Part shown: positions 17,849-27,496 of the stretch, piece by piece | Layout of the letters: each line of letters opens with the position of its first letter | How positions within the stretch are numbered: position 1 is the first letter of the stretch | From: Gillisella vitis | GTDB taxonomy: Bacteria; Pseudomonadota; Alphaproteobacteria; Rhizobiales; Rhizobiaceae | Assembly (NCBI GenBank): GCA_009744235.1 | Contig: WPHV01000002.1 | Span: forward strand, 1-64,000 | Length of the DNA: 64,000 nt | Reading direction: 5' to 3' | Position numbers and translations under genes: made by a program | Notes under the pieces: model-generated | What the model saw: the letters and a program-made list of their open reading frames with translations, nothing else | What the model was told of the DNA's origin: nothing | Databases searched by the model: none

Positions 17849-19497
17849 GCAGGGTTCCCAATCGCTTCAGTTCTGTGGCGTTGCCCGAGGGCTGTGCGGG
17901 AAAGGCCCGCCTTATCCGGCAGGCAATCCAGCAGCATCCGGGTGTAGGCGTGCTTGGGAGAGCCAAATACCGCCGCCGCTTTCCCCTGTTCGACGGCTTC
18001 GCCTTTCAGCATCACGGTCACATCATCGCAGATCGCTGCTGCAACCCGCAGATCATGGGTAACAAACAGCATGGCAAAGCCGAGTTTTTGCTGAAGTTCA
18101 GCAAACAGACCGAGAATCTGGGCCTGAATGGATACATCAAGCGCGGAAATGGCCTCGTCCGCAATCAGAATGTCTGGCTCAACCACAAGGGCGCGTGCAA
18201 TGCAGATGCGCTGCTTTTGGCCACCGGAAAATTCGTGCGGAAACCGCTCATATGTCGATTGCGGCAATCCGACAAGATCAAGCATGCGGCGTGCCTTTTC
18301 TTCGGCCTCACGCCGGGATACGCCATGGATAACGGCCCCTTCCGCAATGCTGAACCCGGCGGCTTGGCGCGGATCAAGCGCGCCTGCGGGGTCCTGCTGC
18401 ACCAGCTGTATTCGTTTGCGCATGGCGCGGGACAATCCTGATGTGACATCCACACCATCCAGAAAGACCTGACCGCCCGCGAGCGGCTCCAACTGCAACA
18501 GCCCCTTGATGAAGGAGGATTTTCCTGAGCCGCTCTGGCCCACCAATCCGTGGGTCTGGCCTCGTAACAACTTCAGAGACAGATGGCGCACGGCATGAAT
18601 GGAGCGATTTTGCAAAAGACCCACTGGCTGCTGGTAGGTCAGCGAGATATCGCGGGCCTCCAACACCACGTTTGTCGGGTTATTCTGTCCGGGTGGAATG
18701 GTCCGGGCGGGCAGGCTTTCCAGCAATTGAATCGTGTAGGGATGCTGTGGATTTGTAAAAATGGCTTGTTTTGAGCTGCTTTCGACGATTTGACCGTGCT
18801 GCATGACCACGACGTGATCAGCGATATCCGCAACGACGGCCAGATCGTGGGTGATGAAAATCAACCCGGCCCGGTATTGAGCCTGCATGTCACGGATCAG
18901 GCGCAGGATTTCGGCTTGGGTGGTGACATCCAGCGCGGTTGTTGGCTCATCCGCAATCAGCAGGGACGGGTGCAGCGCCAATGCCATGGCAATTGCGATG
19001 CGTTGTGCCTGCCCACCAGACAGTTGATGCGGAAAGTTTCCGTGGATACGGGCAGGGTCTGGCAATTGAACCGCAGTAATCATCTCCAGCGCATGTGCGC
19101 GGCGCTTGGCAGCATCTTTCATGCCATGAACCAGCAGCAATTCTTCGATTTGCCGCCCAACCGACATCACCGGATCAAGGCTTGGGCCAGCTTCTTGAAA
19201 AATCATACCAATGCGGTTGCCGCGCAGCCGCTGCATCAAGGCCCGATTGCCTTGGGGAAGGGCCGCTCCTTCGAAACGGATTTCGCCGCTTAACTGCGTC
19301 AGACCATCGGGAAGCATGTCCAGAATTGCCTGCGCTGTCATCGACTTTCCCGAGCCGCTTTCTCCGACAATGCACAGACACTGACCGGGCCAGACATCCA
19401 GATTGAGATCGTTCACCGCAAAAGGCCGATCAGCGCCCTGCGGCAGGCTGATCGTCAATCCCCGAACGGACAGTAGGCTGTGCTCCGAGGTTTCCAC
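17845..19497 (-). CDS. Fused dual ABC ATPase, DppD-DppF type
   Basis: A 550-aa fusion of two complete ATP-binding domains that most peptide importers carry as separate proteins. Domain 1 (about 1-260): Walker A GESGSGKS, signature LSGGQAQR, Walker [13 protein letters not shown]. Domain 2 (about 275-550): [28 protein letters not shown]. Domain 2 has Ala-Ile in place of the usual Pro-Thr after the Walker B Glu, a common variant. It energises import through the two permeases encoded just downstream. Confidence 0.92.
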   Translation of the reverse strand: METSEHSLLSVRGLTISLPQGADRPFAVNDLNLDVWPGQCLCIVGESGSGKSMTAQAILDMLPDGLTQLSGEIRFEGAALPQGNRALMQRLRGNRIGMIFQEAGPSLDPVMSVGRQIEELLLVHGMKDAAKRRAHALEMITAVQLPDPARIHGNFPHQLSGGQAQRIAIAMALALHPSLLIADEPTTALDVTTQAEILRLIRDMQAQYRAGLIFITHDLAVVADIADHVVVMQHGQIVESSSKQAIFTNPQHPYTIQLLESLPARTIPPGQNNPTNVVLEARDISLTYQQPVGLLQNRSIHAVRHLSLKLLRGQTHGLVGQSGSGKSSFIKGLLQLEPLAGGQVFLDGVDVTSGLSRAMRKRIQLVQQDPAGALDPRQAAGFSIAEGAVIHGVSRREAEEKARRMLDLVGLPQSTYERFPHEFSGGQKQRICIARALVVEPDILIADEAISALDVSIQAQILGLFAELQQKLGFAMLFVTHDLRVAAAICDDVTVMLKGEAVEQGKAAAVFGSPKHAYTRMLLDCLPDKAGLSRTALGQRHRTEAIGNPA

Positions 19498-19509
19498 GCT
19501 TAACCTCCG

Positions 19510-21096
19510 TTACTTCACAGTCATGAAGGTGCTATCGAAAATGGTGAGTTGCGAGCCGCTTGGATTCCATTTGAACTTGTCGGAAATCGCGAAGGTTTGC
19601 ACGTTGCGCCACAAATCGAAGCCGGGTGTCACGTCTTCCCAATCCTTGACCAGATCAAGATAGGCCGCCTTCTTTTCCTCAAAACTTTGCGCCTTTTCAA
19701 AACGCTCGCCATCCTTCACATAGGCTTCCGTCGGCACCCATGTGCGGTGGCTGGCTGTCACGCGGCTAGAGGATGGCCCCCAGTCCAGCCACAGCGGGCG
19801 ATAGGGATCGCCGGTGAACTCGGATGACATCGACATGTTCAGCAAGTGAAATGGCCGTTTGTAGGCCAGCGAAAAATTATCCACCACGTTCAATTGAACA
19901 TTGATGCCAAGATCACGCCACGTCTCAACCATATATTCGGCAGCGGCCTCATAATTGGGATAAAAGCCGCGCACAATGTTCCAGATCAGTGTCTCGCCCT
20001 TGTATTTGGTCTTTGCCAGCAAGGACTTCGCCGCTTCTGGATTATAATCATACTGGCCTTTGCGGGCGGGATCGTAAAAGGCCCCGTATTCCGGGAAGTT
20101 GAAAGGCGCGGGGGTAATGGTCAGATCACCCCACAGAGCCTTGGTGATGGCGGGTCGATCAATGGCCATGACCATGGCCTTGCGCAGATTGGCATCCACC
20201 AGGGGATTGTTCTCCATGCCGTCCACAGTCAGTGTATTGAAAGCGGCCAGCGGATAATTGCCGATTTGCGTGACAATCAACGTCACGCCTTTCATGGCCT
20301 TGACCTGCCCCAGTTGGTCGATGGGCACATCCACGATCATATCGTAATCGCCAGAGGCCAGCCCGGCCAGCCGCGTGGAATATTCCGGCACAATCTTCCA
20401 GGTGACGCTTTTCAGCGGTGGTTTTCCGGCCCAATACTCATCAAAAGCCACCGCCGTCGCATGGCTGGAAGGGTCGAACTCGGTCACTTTGTAGGGGCCG
20501 GTGCCAATCGGCTTCTGGCCGAAAGCGTCCGTGCCCACCTGCTGGTAATAGTTCTTCGGAAGGACATATCCGATCGGGGTTGTGAGCCGATTGATAAATG
20601 TCGGGTCGGGGAAGGATGTCTCCAACTCGACGGTAAAATCATTGATGGCTTCAACGCGGACCAGTCCACGGGCGTAATTTTTGCCGCGTGGGGCCATGGG
20701 CTTTTCGCCCCACAGACGCTCCGAGGACAGCGAGAATGCAACATCATGTGCCGTCATGGCATCGCCGTTCTGGAATTTGACACCCTTGCGGATGGAAAGG
20801 GTCCAGACTGTTGGCTTTGTTTGCTCCCATTTCTCAGCCAGCCAAGGCACAAGGGTATTGCCATCCTGATCGGTGTTATAGTTGCGGCGGATCAGGGTAT
20901 CGAACACATTGCCGTAAACGCGACCGCCGGTCGTGGAAATGCCGTTGACAGGGTCAAGCGTCGTCCAAAGATTATCAACCGCGAAGGTGAAATTCGGGCG
21001 CTCTCCTTGGGCCGCGGCAAGCGATGACCCAAGCGGTAAGACGGCCCCGATGGGAGCAGCAAGACTGAGAGCGACGAATGTTCTGCGTTTCATCAT
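19510..21096 (-). CDS. ABC transporter substrate-binding protein, SBP_bac_5 (peptide/opine) family
   Basis: A 528-aa periplasmic protein. The N terminus MMKRRTFVALSLAA looks like a twin-arginine or Sec signal ending at ...LAAAQG. Family hallmarks follow: WTLSIRKGVKFQNGD (the SBP_bac_5 motif) and SHATAVAFDEYWAGKPPLKS. GAGGGAAG upstream supports the start. Related proteins bind di- and oligopeptides, opines, nickel or glutathione. The adjacent nitrilase-fold amidase suggests a ligand with an amide or carbamoyl group. The ligand itself cannot be read from sequence. Confidence 0.9.
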   Translation of the reverse strand: MMKRRTFVALSLAAPIGAVLPLGSSLAAAQGERPNFTFAVDNLWTTLDPVNGISTTGGRVYGNVFDTLIRRNYNTDQDGNTLVPWLAEKWEQTKPTVWTLSIRKGVKFQNGDAMTAHDVAFSLSSERLWGEKPMAPRGKNYARGLVRVEAINDFTVELETSFPDPTFINRLTTPIGYVLPKNYYQQVGTDAFGQKPIGTGPYKVTEFDPSSHATAVAFDEYWAGKPPLKSVTWKIVPEYSTRLAGLASGDYDMIVDVPIDQLGQVKAMKGVTLIVTQIGNYPLAAFNTLTVDGMENNPLVDANLRKAMVMAIDRPAITKALWGDLTITPAPFNFPEYGAFYDPARKGQYDYNPEAAKSLLAKTKYKGETLIWNIVRGFYPNYEAAAEYMVETWRDLGINVQLNVVDNFSLAYKRPFHLLNMSMSSEFTGDPYRPLWLDWGPSSSRVTASHRTWVPTEAYVKDGERFEKAQSFEEKKAAYLDLVKDWEDVTPGFDLWRNVQTFAISDKFKWNPSGSQLTIFDSTFMTVK

Positions 21097-21162
21097 GGCA
21101 TGCTTCCCTCTGAAGTGTTTTCACATGACCAGACATGGTGCTGATCTTGTCCCGATAGATGG

Positions 21163-22056
21163 TCAGGCGGCAGAAACGGATTTGGTCTCGTGCTGATCCG
21201 CGCCAAACGAATAGGCGCGCTCATTGGCCAACGACGGAATGGAGGCACGCGTTGTTGCCACGCATGTCAGGTCAAGCTCCGCAATGGAGAGGCCAATGTG
21301 TTTTTCCATATCGACAAGAACCTTGCCCCAGGGATCAATGATCATCGATTGGCCCCAGGTCTCGCGCCCGTCATCGTGCTTTCCGCACTGGGCGGCGGCC
21401 ACCACGAAACAGCCATTTTCAATGGCGCGGGCGCGCAGCAGCGTTTCCCAATGGGCGACGCCGGTTGCCATGGCAAAGGCCGAGGGAATGAACAACACGT
21501 TCGCACCTGCTTTGGCATAATCGCGATAGAGATGCGGGAAGCGCAGGTCATAGCAGACACTCATGCCGAACGAACCCCATGGCGTGTGGGCCAAAACGGC
21601 CTGTCCACCCGGCGCATAACGGTCCGATTCACGGCTGGGCGGATGATCGGGCAAATTGACATCGAACAGGTGGATCTTGTCATAGCGGGTGTTCAGTGCG
21701 CCCGACGGATCAATCAGGTGGCTGCTGTTGGAAAATCGGGGCTCCTTCCCCCGTGAAAGCGGTGTGGAGCCTGTGTGTATCCAGATGCCATACTGCGCAG
21801 CAAGTCGCCTTGCCACAGCGAGAAAGGGGTCGTTGGCCTCATCCGTCACCTGAAGACGTGCCGCAGCCACATCCCGGTTGAGAAGACCGGACGCTTCCGG
21901 CAACGCTAGCAGCTCCACCCCAGCGCGGTGCGCTTCCTCTGCGAGAGCCTCAAGCGTTTCAATATTGCGCTGATGCGTGTTTGAGGAGCACATCTGCGCC
22001 ATGCCCAGCTTCAGAGTTGATCTGGTTGGTGACCTGCTGGCTTTGGCGTCGCTCAT
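21163..22056 (-). CDS. Carbon-nitrogen hydrolase (nitrilase superfamily, Nit1/Nit2-like)
   Basis: A 297-aa enzyme with the Glu-Lys-Cys triad of the family: Glu in LPEAS, Lys in YDKIHLFD, Cys in VCYDLRFP. The VCYDLRFP and KIHLFDV segments match the Nit/omega-amidase branch, which hydrolyses amides of short acids or deaminated glutathione. The start ATG 22056 follows GGAG; the longer reading from TTG 22068 is less likely. It lies 67 bases upstream of the binding-protein gene and is probably first in the operon. It would release ammonia from the imported compound in the cytoplasm. Confidence 0.88.
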   Translation of the reverse strand: MSDAKASRSPTRSTLKLGMAQMCSSNTHQRNIETLEALAEEAHRAGVELLALPEASGLLNRDVAAARLQVTDEANDPFLAVARRLAAQYGIWIHTGSTPLSRGKEPRFSNSSHLIDPSGALNTRYDKIHLFDVNLPDHPPSRESDRYAPGGQAVLAHTPWGSFGMSVCYDLRFPHLYRDYAKAGANVLFIPSAFAMATGVAHWETLLRARAIENGCFVVAAAQCGKHDDGRETWGQSMIIDPWGKVLVDMEKHIGLSIAELDLTCVATTRASIPSLANERAYSFGADQHETKSVSAA

Positions 22057-22208
22057 TCCACACTCCAATCCATGGTTGCCTAAAAAGTCGGCATGCCCAA
22101 ATTATCTCCGTATCCAGACTAGGTTGTGTTACCTGACAAAAAAAGTATAAATTTTGCGCCGTTCGTCTATATTTCTCACATGATATTCTTTTTTTGAGGG
22201 AAAATGCG

Positions 22209-23129
22209 TTGGCCAAAGACCGTCTGCCACCTTTGCGCGCCCTGAGAATGCTCGAATCGTTTCTCCACAGCGGCTCTGTGACAGCAACCGCACGCGAGCT
22301 AAACGTGTCGCACTCGGCCGTCAGCCACCAGTTGAAGCAGATTGAAGATTGGGCGGGAATACGGCTGGTGCGCCGCGAGGGGCGACATGCAATTTTGACA
22401 GAGGCGGGAGAAAGCCTGTCGCGCGTTGTCAATGAAAGCTTCGGTGCCATCCGGCATGAGTTGGACAGGCTGACGATGCGGGAGGACCTGCCGATATCCG
22501 TTGCGGCGCTCCGGATCGTCTTTCCCAACTGGTTGCTTCAAACAGTCCACGAATTTATGGCGACATACCCCGGGCATTCGGTCTATCTTCAAGAGCATCT
22601 TTCGGACCAACCGGTACTGCCCGAGCCGGATATCACCATTGGGTTTTCACTTGGCGGCGAGATTCCAGAAGGCGCCAGCCGTATTATCCCGGGTCGGGCC
22701 ATTCCGGTGTGCTCTCCCGCCTTTCTGGCGCATCACCCTATCCGTGACAACGCGGATATTGCATCCTCCACACTGTTGCAGGATGAAGACATGCGGATGT
22801 GGCGCACATGGCTTGAAAAGGTTGGGATCGAGTGGGGACTGGGCGCAACGTTCGGGAAATGCTTTGTCTCTGGCTCGGCCCTTGCTGTTGAAGCGGCTCT
22901 GGCTGGTTTGGGCATTGCCTTGTGCAGAGAGGCGCTGATCAGCCCGCATCTCCAAAGTGGAGCGCTGGTTACTGTGTCTGATGTGGGCATAGACGATCAG
23001 TCCTGCTATTTTCTGATCCTTTCCCAACGCGGTGAAAGCCGCTTGGCAACCGTCAGATTGTCGGATTGGCTGAAACAATCCGTCGCGAAAAAATTTGGTC
23101 CACTTTGTCAGTCCTTTCCCTCTGCGTGA
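22209..23129 (+). CDS. LysR-family regulator, GcvA-like
   Basis: A 306-aa LysR protein. The helix-turn-helix is in the first 70 residues (FLHSGSVTATARELNVSHSAVSHQLKQIE). The SHSAVSHQLK form is typical of GcvA/TrpI-type regulators. The best start is TTG 22209, seven bases after GAGGGA; TTG 22194 is the other in-frame choice. It is transcribed divergently from the amidase/ABC operon, with about 150 bases of A/T-rich intergenic DNA. By the usual LysR pattern it should activate that operon in response to the imported ligand. A GCGCCG-cgata-CGGCGC hairpin lies about 30 bases after the stop. Confidence 0.88.
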   Translation: MAKDRLPPLRALRMLESFLHSGSVTATARELNVSHSAVSHQLKQIEDWAGIRLVRREGRHAILTEAGESLSRVVNESFGAIRHELDRLTMREDLPISVAALRIVFPNWLLQTVHEFMATYPGHSVYLQEHLSDQPVLPEPDITIGFSLGGEIPEGASRIIPGRAIPVCSPAFLAHHPIRDNADIASSTLLQDEDMRMWRTWLEKVGIEWGLGATFGKCFVSGSALAVEAALAGLGIALCREALISPHLQSGALVTVSDVGIDDQSCYFLILSQRGESRLATVRLSDWLKQSVAKKFGPLCQSFPSA

Positions 23130-23407
23130 CAGGGTGGAAAAATCCGGTAAGGCAATGTCAGCGCCGCGATACGGCGCATCAGGCCTTGAGTTTAACGCAA
23201 AGGCTGCTTCTACACAAAATAAAGGGTCAGACACATTGTAATCGCCACGTCGGCGAAGGCTTTCGTTATACGCCGGCCAATGCGGGATCGCTGCAGTACG
23301 TCCAATCAGTGGAACCTCTTTTCAGTTTCAATATTCGGTTTTCCGGATGTGTTTCACTCCGCCGCGACGGCTCGGTGAGTTTCAGCAGGATTTGAGCCAC
23401 TTTTTGA

Positions 23408-24095
23408 GGTTCCGTCGCAAACTTTCTGTTCACCTGATGGCGTCATAGGTGTCATCTGATTTCCAGATTACAGACCGAGCTTTGCGCGTATGATCAGTTT
23501 CAAAGGCAGCCATTACCCGAAAGACGTGATTTTGTACGCGGTGTTTTTGTACGTCCGATATGCCGTTTCGTATCGTGATCTGGAAGAGATTTTCGCGGAG
23601 CGCAGCGTTAAAGTCGATCATGCGACATTGAACAGATGGGTTGTGAAATATTCACCCCTGATAGCCCGTGAGGCCCATCGGCGGAAATCAACGACCAGCA
23701 CCTTCTTTGCTCGCACTATAGGCAATAGTGGCTGGCCTGAGAAAGTTGTCATAGACAAGAGCGGCGCCAACCTTGCCGGATTGCAAAACATGAACTGGTT
23801 GTTGCTGTTCCACGGCTGGTTCTGGCTGATCGAGATTGTCCAGATCAAATATCTCAACAACATCATTGAGCAGGACCATCGTTTTATCAAGAAGCTGACG
23901 CGACCGATGAAGGGTTTCAAATCCTTTTCATCAGCATCGGCTACATTGGATGGAATTGAGGTCGCCCATATGATCAGAAAGGGCCAATTCCAAACAGCAG
24001 GCCAATCCGCCTTTCAGCAATTTGCTGAACTCGCTGCATAACTGCGTCCGGCGATAGCCACACCTGCGATCATTTCAAAAATTTGCGACGGAACC
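23408..24095 (+). mobile_element. IS6-family element, type 4, internally deleted (688 bp)
   Basis: Perfect 14-bp inverted repeats GGTTCCGTCGCAAA at 23408-23421 and 24082-24095. The element is about 130-170 bp shorter than a normal IS6 because of a deletion inside the transposase gene. Between 23130 and 23407 no gene is recognisable. Confidence 0.85.
23490..24041 (+). pseudogene. IS6-family transposase with in-frame internal deletion
   Basis: The frame is open for 183 codons, but a normal protein has about 235. After EAHRRKSTTS the sequence jumps to TFFARTIGNSGWPEK. This omits the segment that normally carries the first catalytic Asp (DETY-type motif) and the following beta strands. VVIDKSGAN (second Asp) and IEQDHRFIK (Glu region) remain. 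It cannot be catalytic, though ends may still be mobilised in trans. Confidence 0.8.
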
Positions 24096-24211
24096 CTCTT
24101 GAAAACACCTCGAGGTTTGCCCAAGCCGGTACCGATCGGTGTACTGGACGCTGGCATTAGTCGTTCTATGGCGAAGGTGGATTGAACGGCCGCCCTAGAT
24201 AGGTGAAATCC

Positions 24212-24946
24212 TCAGCCTTCGAAGCTACCTCCGTATTCCTTCGGCACGAGATCAGTTTGCGCATCCCCATTCCTGATCAGGTCAAGGATTGTTTTCGCCA
24301 CCAGCTCAGGTCGCTGTGCGAACGATGCCGTGCCAGCTTCCTGTGCTTTTGCTGAATCCAGGCCCGATTTCACGGAGCCATAGAATTCAGTTGCTGTTAT
24401 AAATGGGTGCATTATCGAAACGACAATTCCAGCATCTGCAAGCTCAAGGCGCGCCACACTTGACAGCATGTTCAGAGCCGATTTGGAGCTGGTGTAGGCG
24501 GCTGAGCCTGGATATATGGCAAGCGTTGCACCCGAGCTGACGTTGACAATGCTTCCAGCGTGTTGCTTGCGCATAAACGGGATGACCGCCTGCATCGTTA
24601 TCAGCGGGGCCACGCTATTGAGGTTGAGCAATTTTCGAAAATCATCAATGCCGATGTCTTCAATACCGCCATAAAGACCCTGTCCAGCGTTGTTCACCAG
24701 GGCATCGATACGACCAAATTTTCCGATAGCGGCCTGGACGGCCTGTTGCACATCTTCGGTGCAGGTGACATCGCAGACCACTGCCAGTGCTTCATCGCCT
24801 AATTCCCGCGCCAGCGCATCGATGCGATCTTTCCGACGGGCCAGCAGGACCACCCGCGCGCCCGATTGAGCAACAGCCCGTGCGGTGGCTTCACCAATAC
24901 CCGACGAAGCGCCGGTCACGAGTATAACTGCGTCCTTAATTTCCAT
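24212..24946 (-). CDS. Short-chain dehydrogenase/reductase
   Basis: A 244-aa classical SDR: VTGASSGIGEA near residue 10, NNAGQG near 85, YTSSKSA as the active Tyr/Lys and VSSGATLA as the Ser. An Arg-Arg pair after strand 2 (LLARRKDR) favours NADP. The start ATG 24946 is preferred over 24991 because homologues begin about ten residues before the dinucleotide motif. It is transcribed divergently from the AraC-family gene at 25177, which likely controls it. This SDR-AraC pair is common in proteobacteria; its substrate is usually unknown. Confidence 0.85.
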   Translation of the reverse strand: MEIKDAVILVTGASSGIGEATARAVAQSGARVVLLARRKDRIDALARELGDEALAVVCDVTCTEDVQQAVQAAIGKFGRIDALVNNAGQGLYGGIEDIGIDDFRKLLNLNSVAPLITMQAVIPFMRKQHAGSIVNVSSGATLAIYPGSAAYTSSKSALNMLSSVARLELADAGIVVSIMHPFITATEFYGSVKSGLDSAKAQEAGTASFAQRPELVAKTILDLIRNGDAQTDLVPKEYGGSFEG

Positions 24947-25176
24947 TGGAATGTACCTTTCGTTGGATGGCGTAGCGCGCTTCAAGCTCACGGCACTCTT
25001 GCAGCCCCTATTTCACGCCGTGATCGGCTTTTGTGACCCGCGTAGGAGCGGGCCATGGTGCTCTTGAACACCAATAGGCTCCGGCTGACGATCTCGCGTG
25101 TCTGATCCAGTCTAAAATTTGCACATTCCTGCCAACGACGTTGATCTAAAATTCAGCTCGTGCGACATCTGCTGCA

Positions 25177-26076
25177 ATGAGCGATGCCATCCATACTTTG
25201 AGAGATTTTGTGGGAGAACATGCCAAAGGCGTTCTTACCAGAACTGGAATCCCTCGCGTCGACATCCTCAAGGTTACCGAGCCAACAGAGCTTTTCCCAG
25301 AAATCTATCAGCCTCTGGTTAGCCTTATCCTACAAGGTGAGAAGCGCCTGCTCGTTGGAAACCAGGTTCTGAAATATACCGCAGGGCAGACGTTTATCGG
25401 GTCTGTGGAGCTTCCCGTGGTCGGCGAGATCGTCGACGCAAGCGCCAGGGGTCCGTACCTCGCTGTCAGCCTAACGTTCGATCGCTCTTTGGTCGCCGAC
25501 CTGCTACGCGACGACCGCAACCCGACGAAACTGGCCGACACGCGAAGTTTTTCCGTCAATCGCGCGAGTGACAGACTCATTGATGCCTGGCTCAGAATGT
25601 TACGCCTGATGGAGCAACCCGACGAGATTGCCGTGATGGGTCCATTGCTCGAGCGTGAAATCCTGTTCCGACTGCTACGTGGCCCGCAAGGTGCTGTTCT
25701 CAGACAAGTCGCAGGCATCGATGACCGGTTCGCGCAAATCAGAAACGCCTTGATCCGGCTGAGGAAGGAATATGCAACCGCCTTCCAGGTAGAGGACCTT
25801 GCGTCCGCTGCAAACATGAGCCCTTCCGCCTTCCAGCGGCGCTTCAAAACAAGCACCGGCCTTTCCCCAATCCAATATCAAAAGCAAATCAGATTGTACG
25901 AAGCGCGAGGACTGCTGTTTGCCAAGCCGGGTAATGTTTCAGCAGTTGCACTCGCCGTTGGCTATGAAAGTCTTTCGCAATTCACCCGCGAATACGCACG
26001 TATGTTTGGGTCTCCTCCCGCTCGCGACATCAGAAATCTAAGGGCGAATTCGCCCGCAGCTCCGCCCTCGTATTGA
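25177..26076 (+). CDS. AraC-family transcriptional regulator
   Basis: A 299-aa regulator. The N-terminal ligand domain is of the AraC_N type (PRVDILKVTEPTELFPEIYQP). The C-terminal 100 residues hold the two helix-turn-helix motifs (FQVEDLASAANMSPSAFQRRFK and a second ending VGYESLSQFTREY). It diverges from the SDR gene at 24212-24946 over about 230 bases, so it probably activates or represses that gene and itself. Complete length; no breaks. Confidence 0.88.
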   Translation: MSDAIHTLRDFVGEHAKGVLTRTGIPRVDILKVTEPTELFPEIYQPLVSLILQGEKRLLVGNQVLKYTAGQTFIGSVELPVVGEIVDASARGPYLAVSLTFDRSLVADLLRDDRNPTKLADTRSFSVNRASDRLIDAWLRMLRLMEQPDEIAVMGPLLEREILFRLLRGPQGAVLRQVAGIDDRFAQIRNALIRLRKEYATAFQVEDLASAANMSPSAFQRRFKTSTGLSPIQYQKQIRLYEARGLLFAKPGNVSAVALAVGYESLSQFTREYARMFGSPPARDIRNLRANSPAAPPSY

Positions 26077-26231
26077 TCCGCCGCCAATATAGTAGGCGCG
26101 GTACTCAACTCGCTTGTTTGATCATCAAGCGCTCCGGGCATGGAATTGAGTGGTACAGCTACACCAACGATCAGTCCTTCCCGGAGCTGCAACGACCCCT
26201 GATCGGCATCATTTTGTCTAGAACACAAAAT

Positions 26232-27361
26232 GGCGTTGGTGCGCGGATCAGCTAATGTGCGGTATTCGGTCTTTGATCTTCTGGCTTATTTGGTTGCTCC
26301 CGCCGATGCTTGGCAACGGACGGATCTCGGGCGTGCGCAGGCCAGCATTCGGTTAAGAATGGCGACGCCGATCGCAGCTTCTGTCTGTTGAGCGAGGAAT
26401 GTCCGAGCGCGCAAACGCTGTCCAATGACGCCTTTATATCGACCCATCGCGGTTTCAACCAATGCTCGTTTCCCATAGCCGGTAGATGCCTGCCATTTCA
26501 ACCGGCCATCTATCTGGACGGACGCGATGTGGTCGTCTCTCTGGCAGGACGCTTGGGCGCAGGATTGTTCTACCGCGTTCGATCGCGGTGGAATGACGAC
26601 CTTTGCGCCTGCGCTGTGACGCAGAGCTGCGTCGTAAGTTGGATAGCCATCATAGGCTCCATCGGCCGTGAACTGGCCGATCTCATCATCGATCTGACCC
26701 AGCAACGGCTTCAGCTGCGAAGTGTCGCCGGCTTCCTGATCCGTCAGGCTATGGGCAATGATCTCGCCACTGTCCGCGTCAACAGCCAGGTGCAGTTTGC
26801 GCCAACCACGCCGGGACTTTGTCCCATGCTTTTCTTCCAGCCATTGGCCGGTGCCATAGACCTTGAGCCCGGTGCTGTCGACCAGAACGTGAATGGGTCC
26901 GTCTGGCACATGCTGTCGGTCGGTGCTTCTGGCCGATGGCTTCCAGGTTCTGGCCCTGCGGCTGAGCGTGGTGTGATCGGGCACAGGCAGATCTAGCGCC
27001 ATCATATCAAGCACCGAACTCATAAGCCCTTCGCTCTGGCGTAACCGCAGCCCAAACACCATGCCCAACGTTAACGTAGTTTCGATCGCCAGATCCGAAT
27101 AGAGAGGCTGGCCACCGCGCGTCTTACGCCGTGGGGCCGCCCAGCCTGCCAGCGCCTCTGGCGTTATCCAAAGAGTTAAACTGCCACGGCGGCGAAGGCC
27201 CGCCTCATACTCTGCCCAGTTCGTCACTTTGAACTTCATTTTACCGATGTGATGGCGGCGGGAAGCGTTATGTTTGTGCGGCATCCGGGATCAATCTTGC
27301 TATTTTCGATCGCAGCCACATAGTCGCAAAACGTTGAAAATTTGATCCCCGCACCAACGCC
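26232..27361 (-). mobile_element. IS5-family element, IS903-like group (1130 bp)
   Basis: Ends are 19-bp inverted repeats with one mismatch, GGCGTTGGTGCG then GGATCA, at 26232-26250 and 27343-27361. It holds one transposase gene. Flanking nonamers do not match, so no target duplication is left. Three end fragments of related elements are at 42204-42327, 56987-57132 and 58319-58452. The gap 26077-26231 contains no gene that I recognise. Confidence 0.9.
26286..27284 (-). CDS. IS5-family transposase (IS903-like), intact
   Basis: A 332-aa DDE transposase. Start MPHKHNASRRHH then KFKVTNWAEYE..LRRRGSLTLWI is the IS903-group N terminus. Catalytic residues are in VDSTGLKVYG (Asp), FTADGAYDG (Asp) and VETAMGRYK (Glu, inside the Y-x2-R-x3-E-x6-K-type signature region). 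The full-length frame suggests an active element, and it could mobilise the related end fragments in this window. Confidence 0.92.
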   Translation of the reverse strand: MPHKHNASRRHHIGKMKFKVTNWAEYEAGLRRRGSLTLWITPEALAGWAAPRRKTRGGQPLYSDLAIETTLTLGMVFGLRLRQSEGLMSSVLDMMALDLPVPDHTTLSRRARTWKPSARSTDRQHVPDGPIHVLVDSTGLKVYGTGQWLEEKHGTKSRRGWRKLHLAVDADSGEIIAHSLTDQEAGDTSQLKPLLGQIDDEIGQFTADGAYDGYPTYDAALRHSAGAKVVIPPRSNAVEQSCAQASCQRDDHIASVQIDGRLKWQASTGYGKRALVETAMGRYKGVIGQRLRARTFLAQQTEAAIGVAILNRMLACARPRSVRCQASAGATK

Positions 27362-27451
27362 TCTCCGACAAGTATTTTGGTCAAGACGTATCCAAGTAGT
27401 GGTATGTTGACCGCTGGATCTTGTCCAAATTCTTCTATAATCATGTCATGA

Positions 27452-27489
27452 GCGCCCGGCGAAAATCTCTGCCGGGCGCCTCTTTTTTT
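27452..27489 (+). terminator. Rho-independent terminator between lost upstream gene and permease
   Basis: Perfect 9-bp stem GCGCCCGGC / GCCGGGCGC (27452-27460 and 27471-27479) with a 10-base loop, followed by a run of seven T. It lies only about 10 bases before the permease start. In amino-acid ABC operons such a hairpin often sits between the abundant binding-protein gene and the permease genes and lowers downstream expression. Here the binding-protein gene is gone, presumably replaced by the IS5 element. Confidence 0.85.
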
Positions 27490-27496
27490 GAGGAAC

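Noticed and set aside
19846..21027. 393-codon open frame antisense to the ABC binding-protein gene
   Set aside because: It mirrors a well-supported SBP_bac_5 gene; its translation shows no family features and is a high-G+C shadow.
23159..23175. GCGCCG-cgata-CGGCGC hairpin after the LysR gene as a rho-independent terminator
   Set aside because: The stem is good but there is no following T tract; noted with the gene only.
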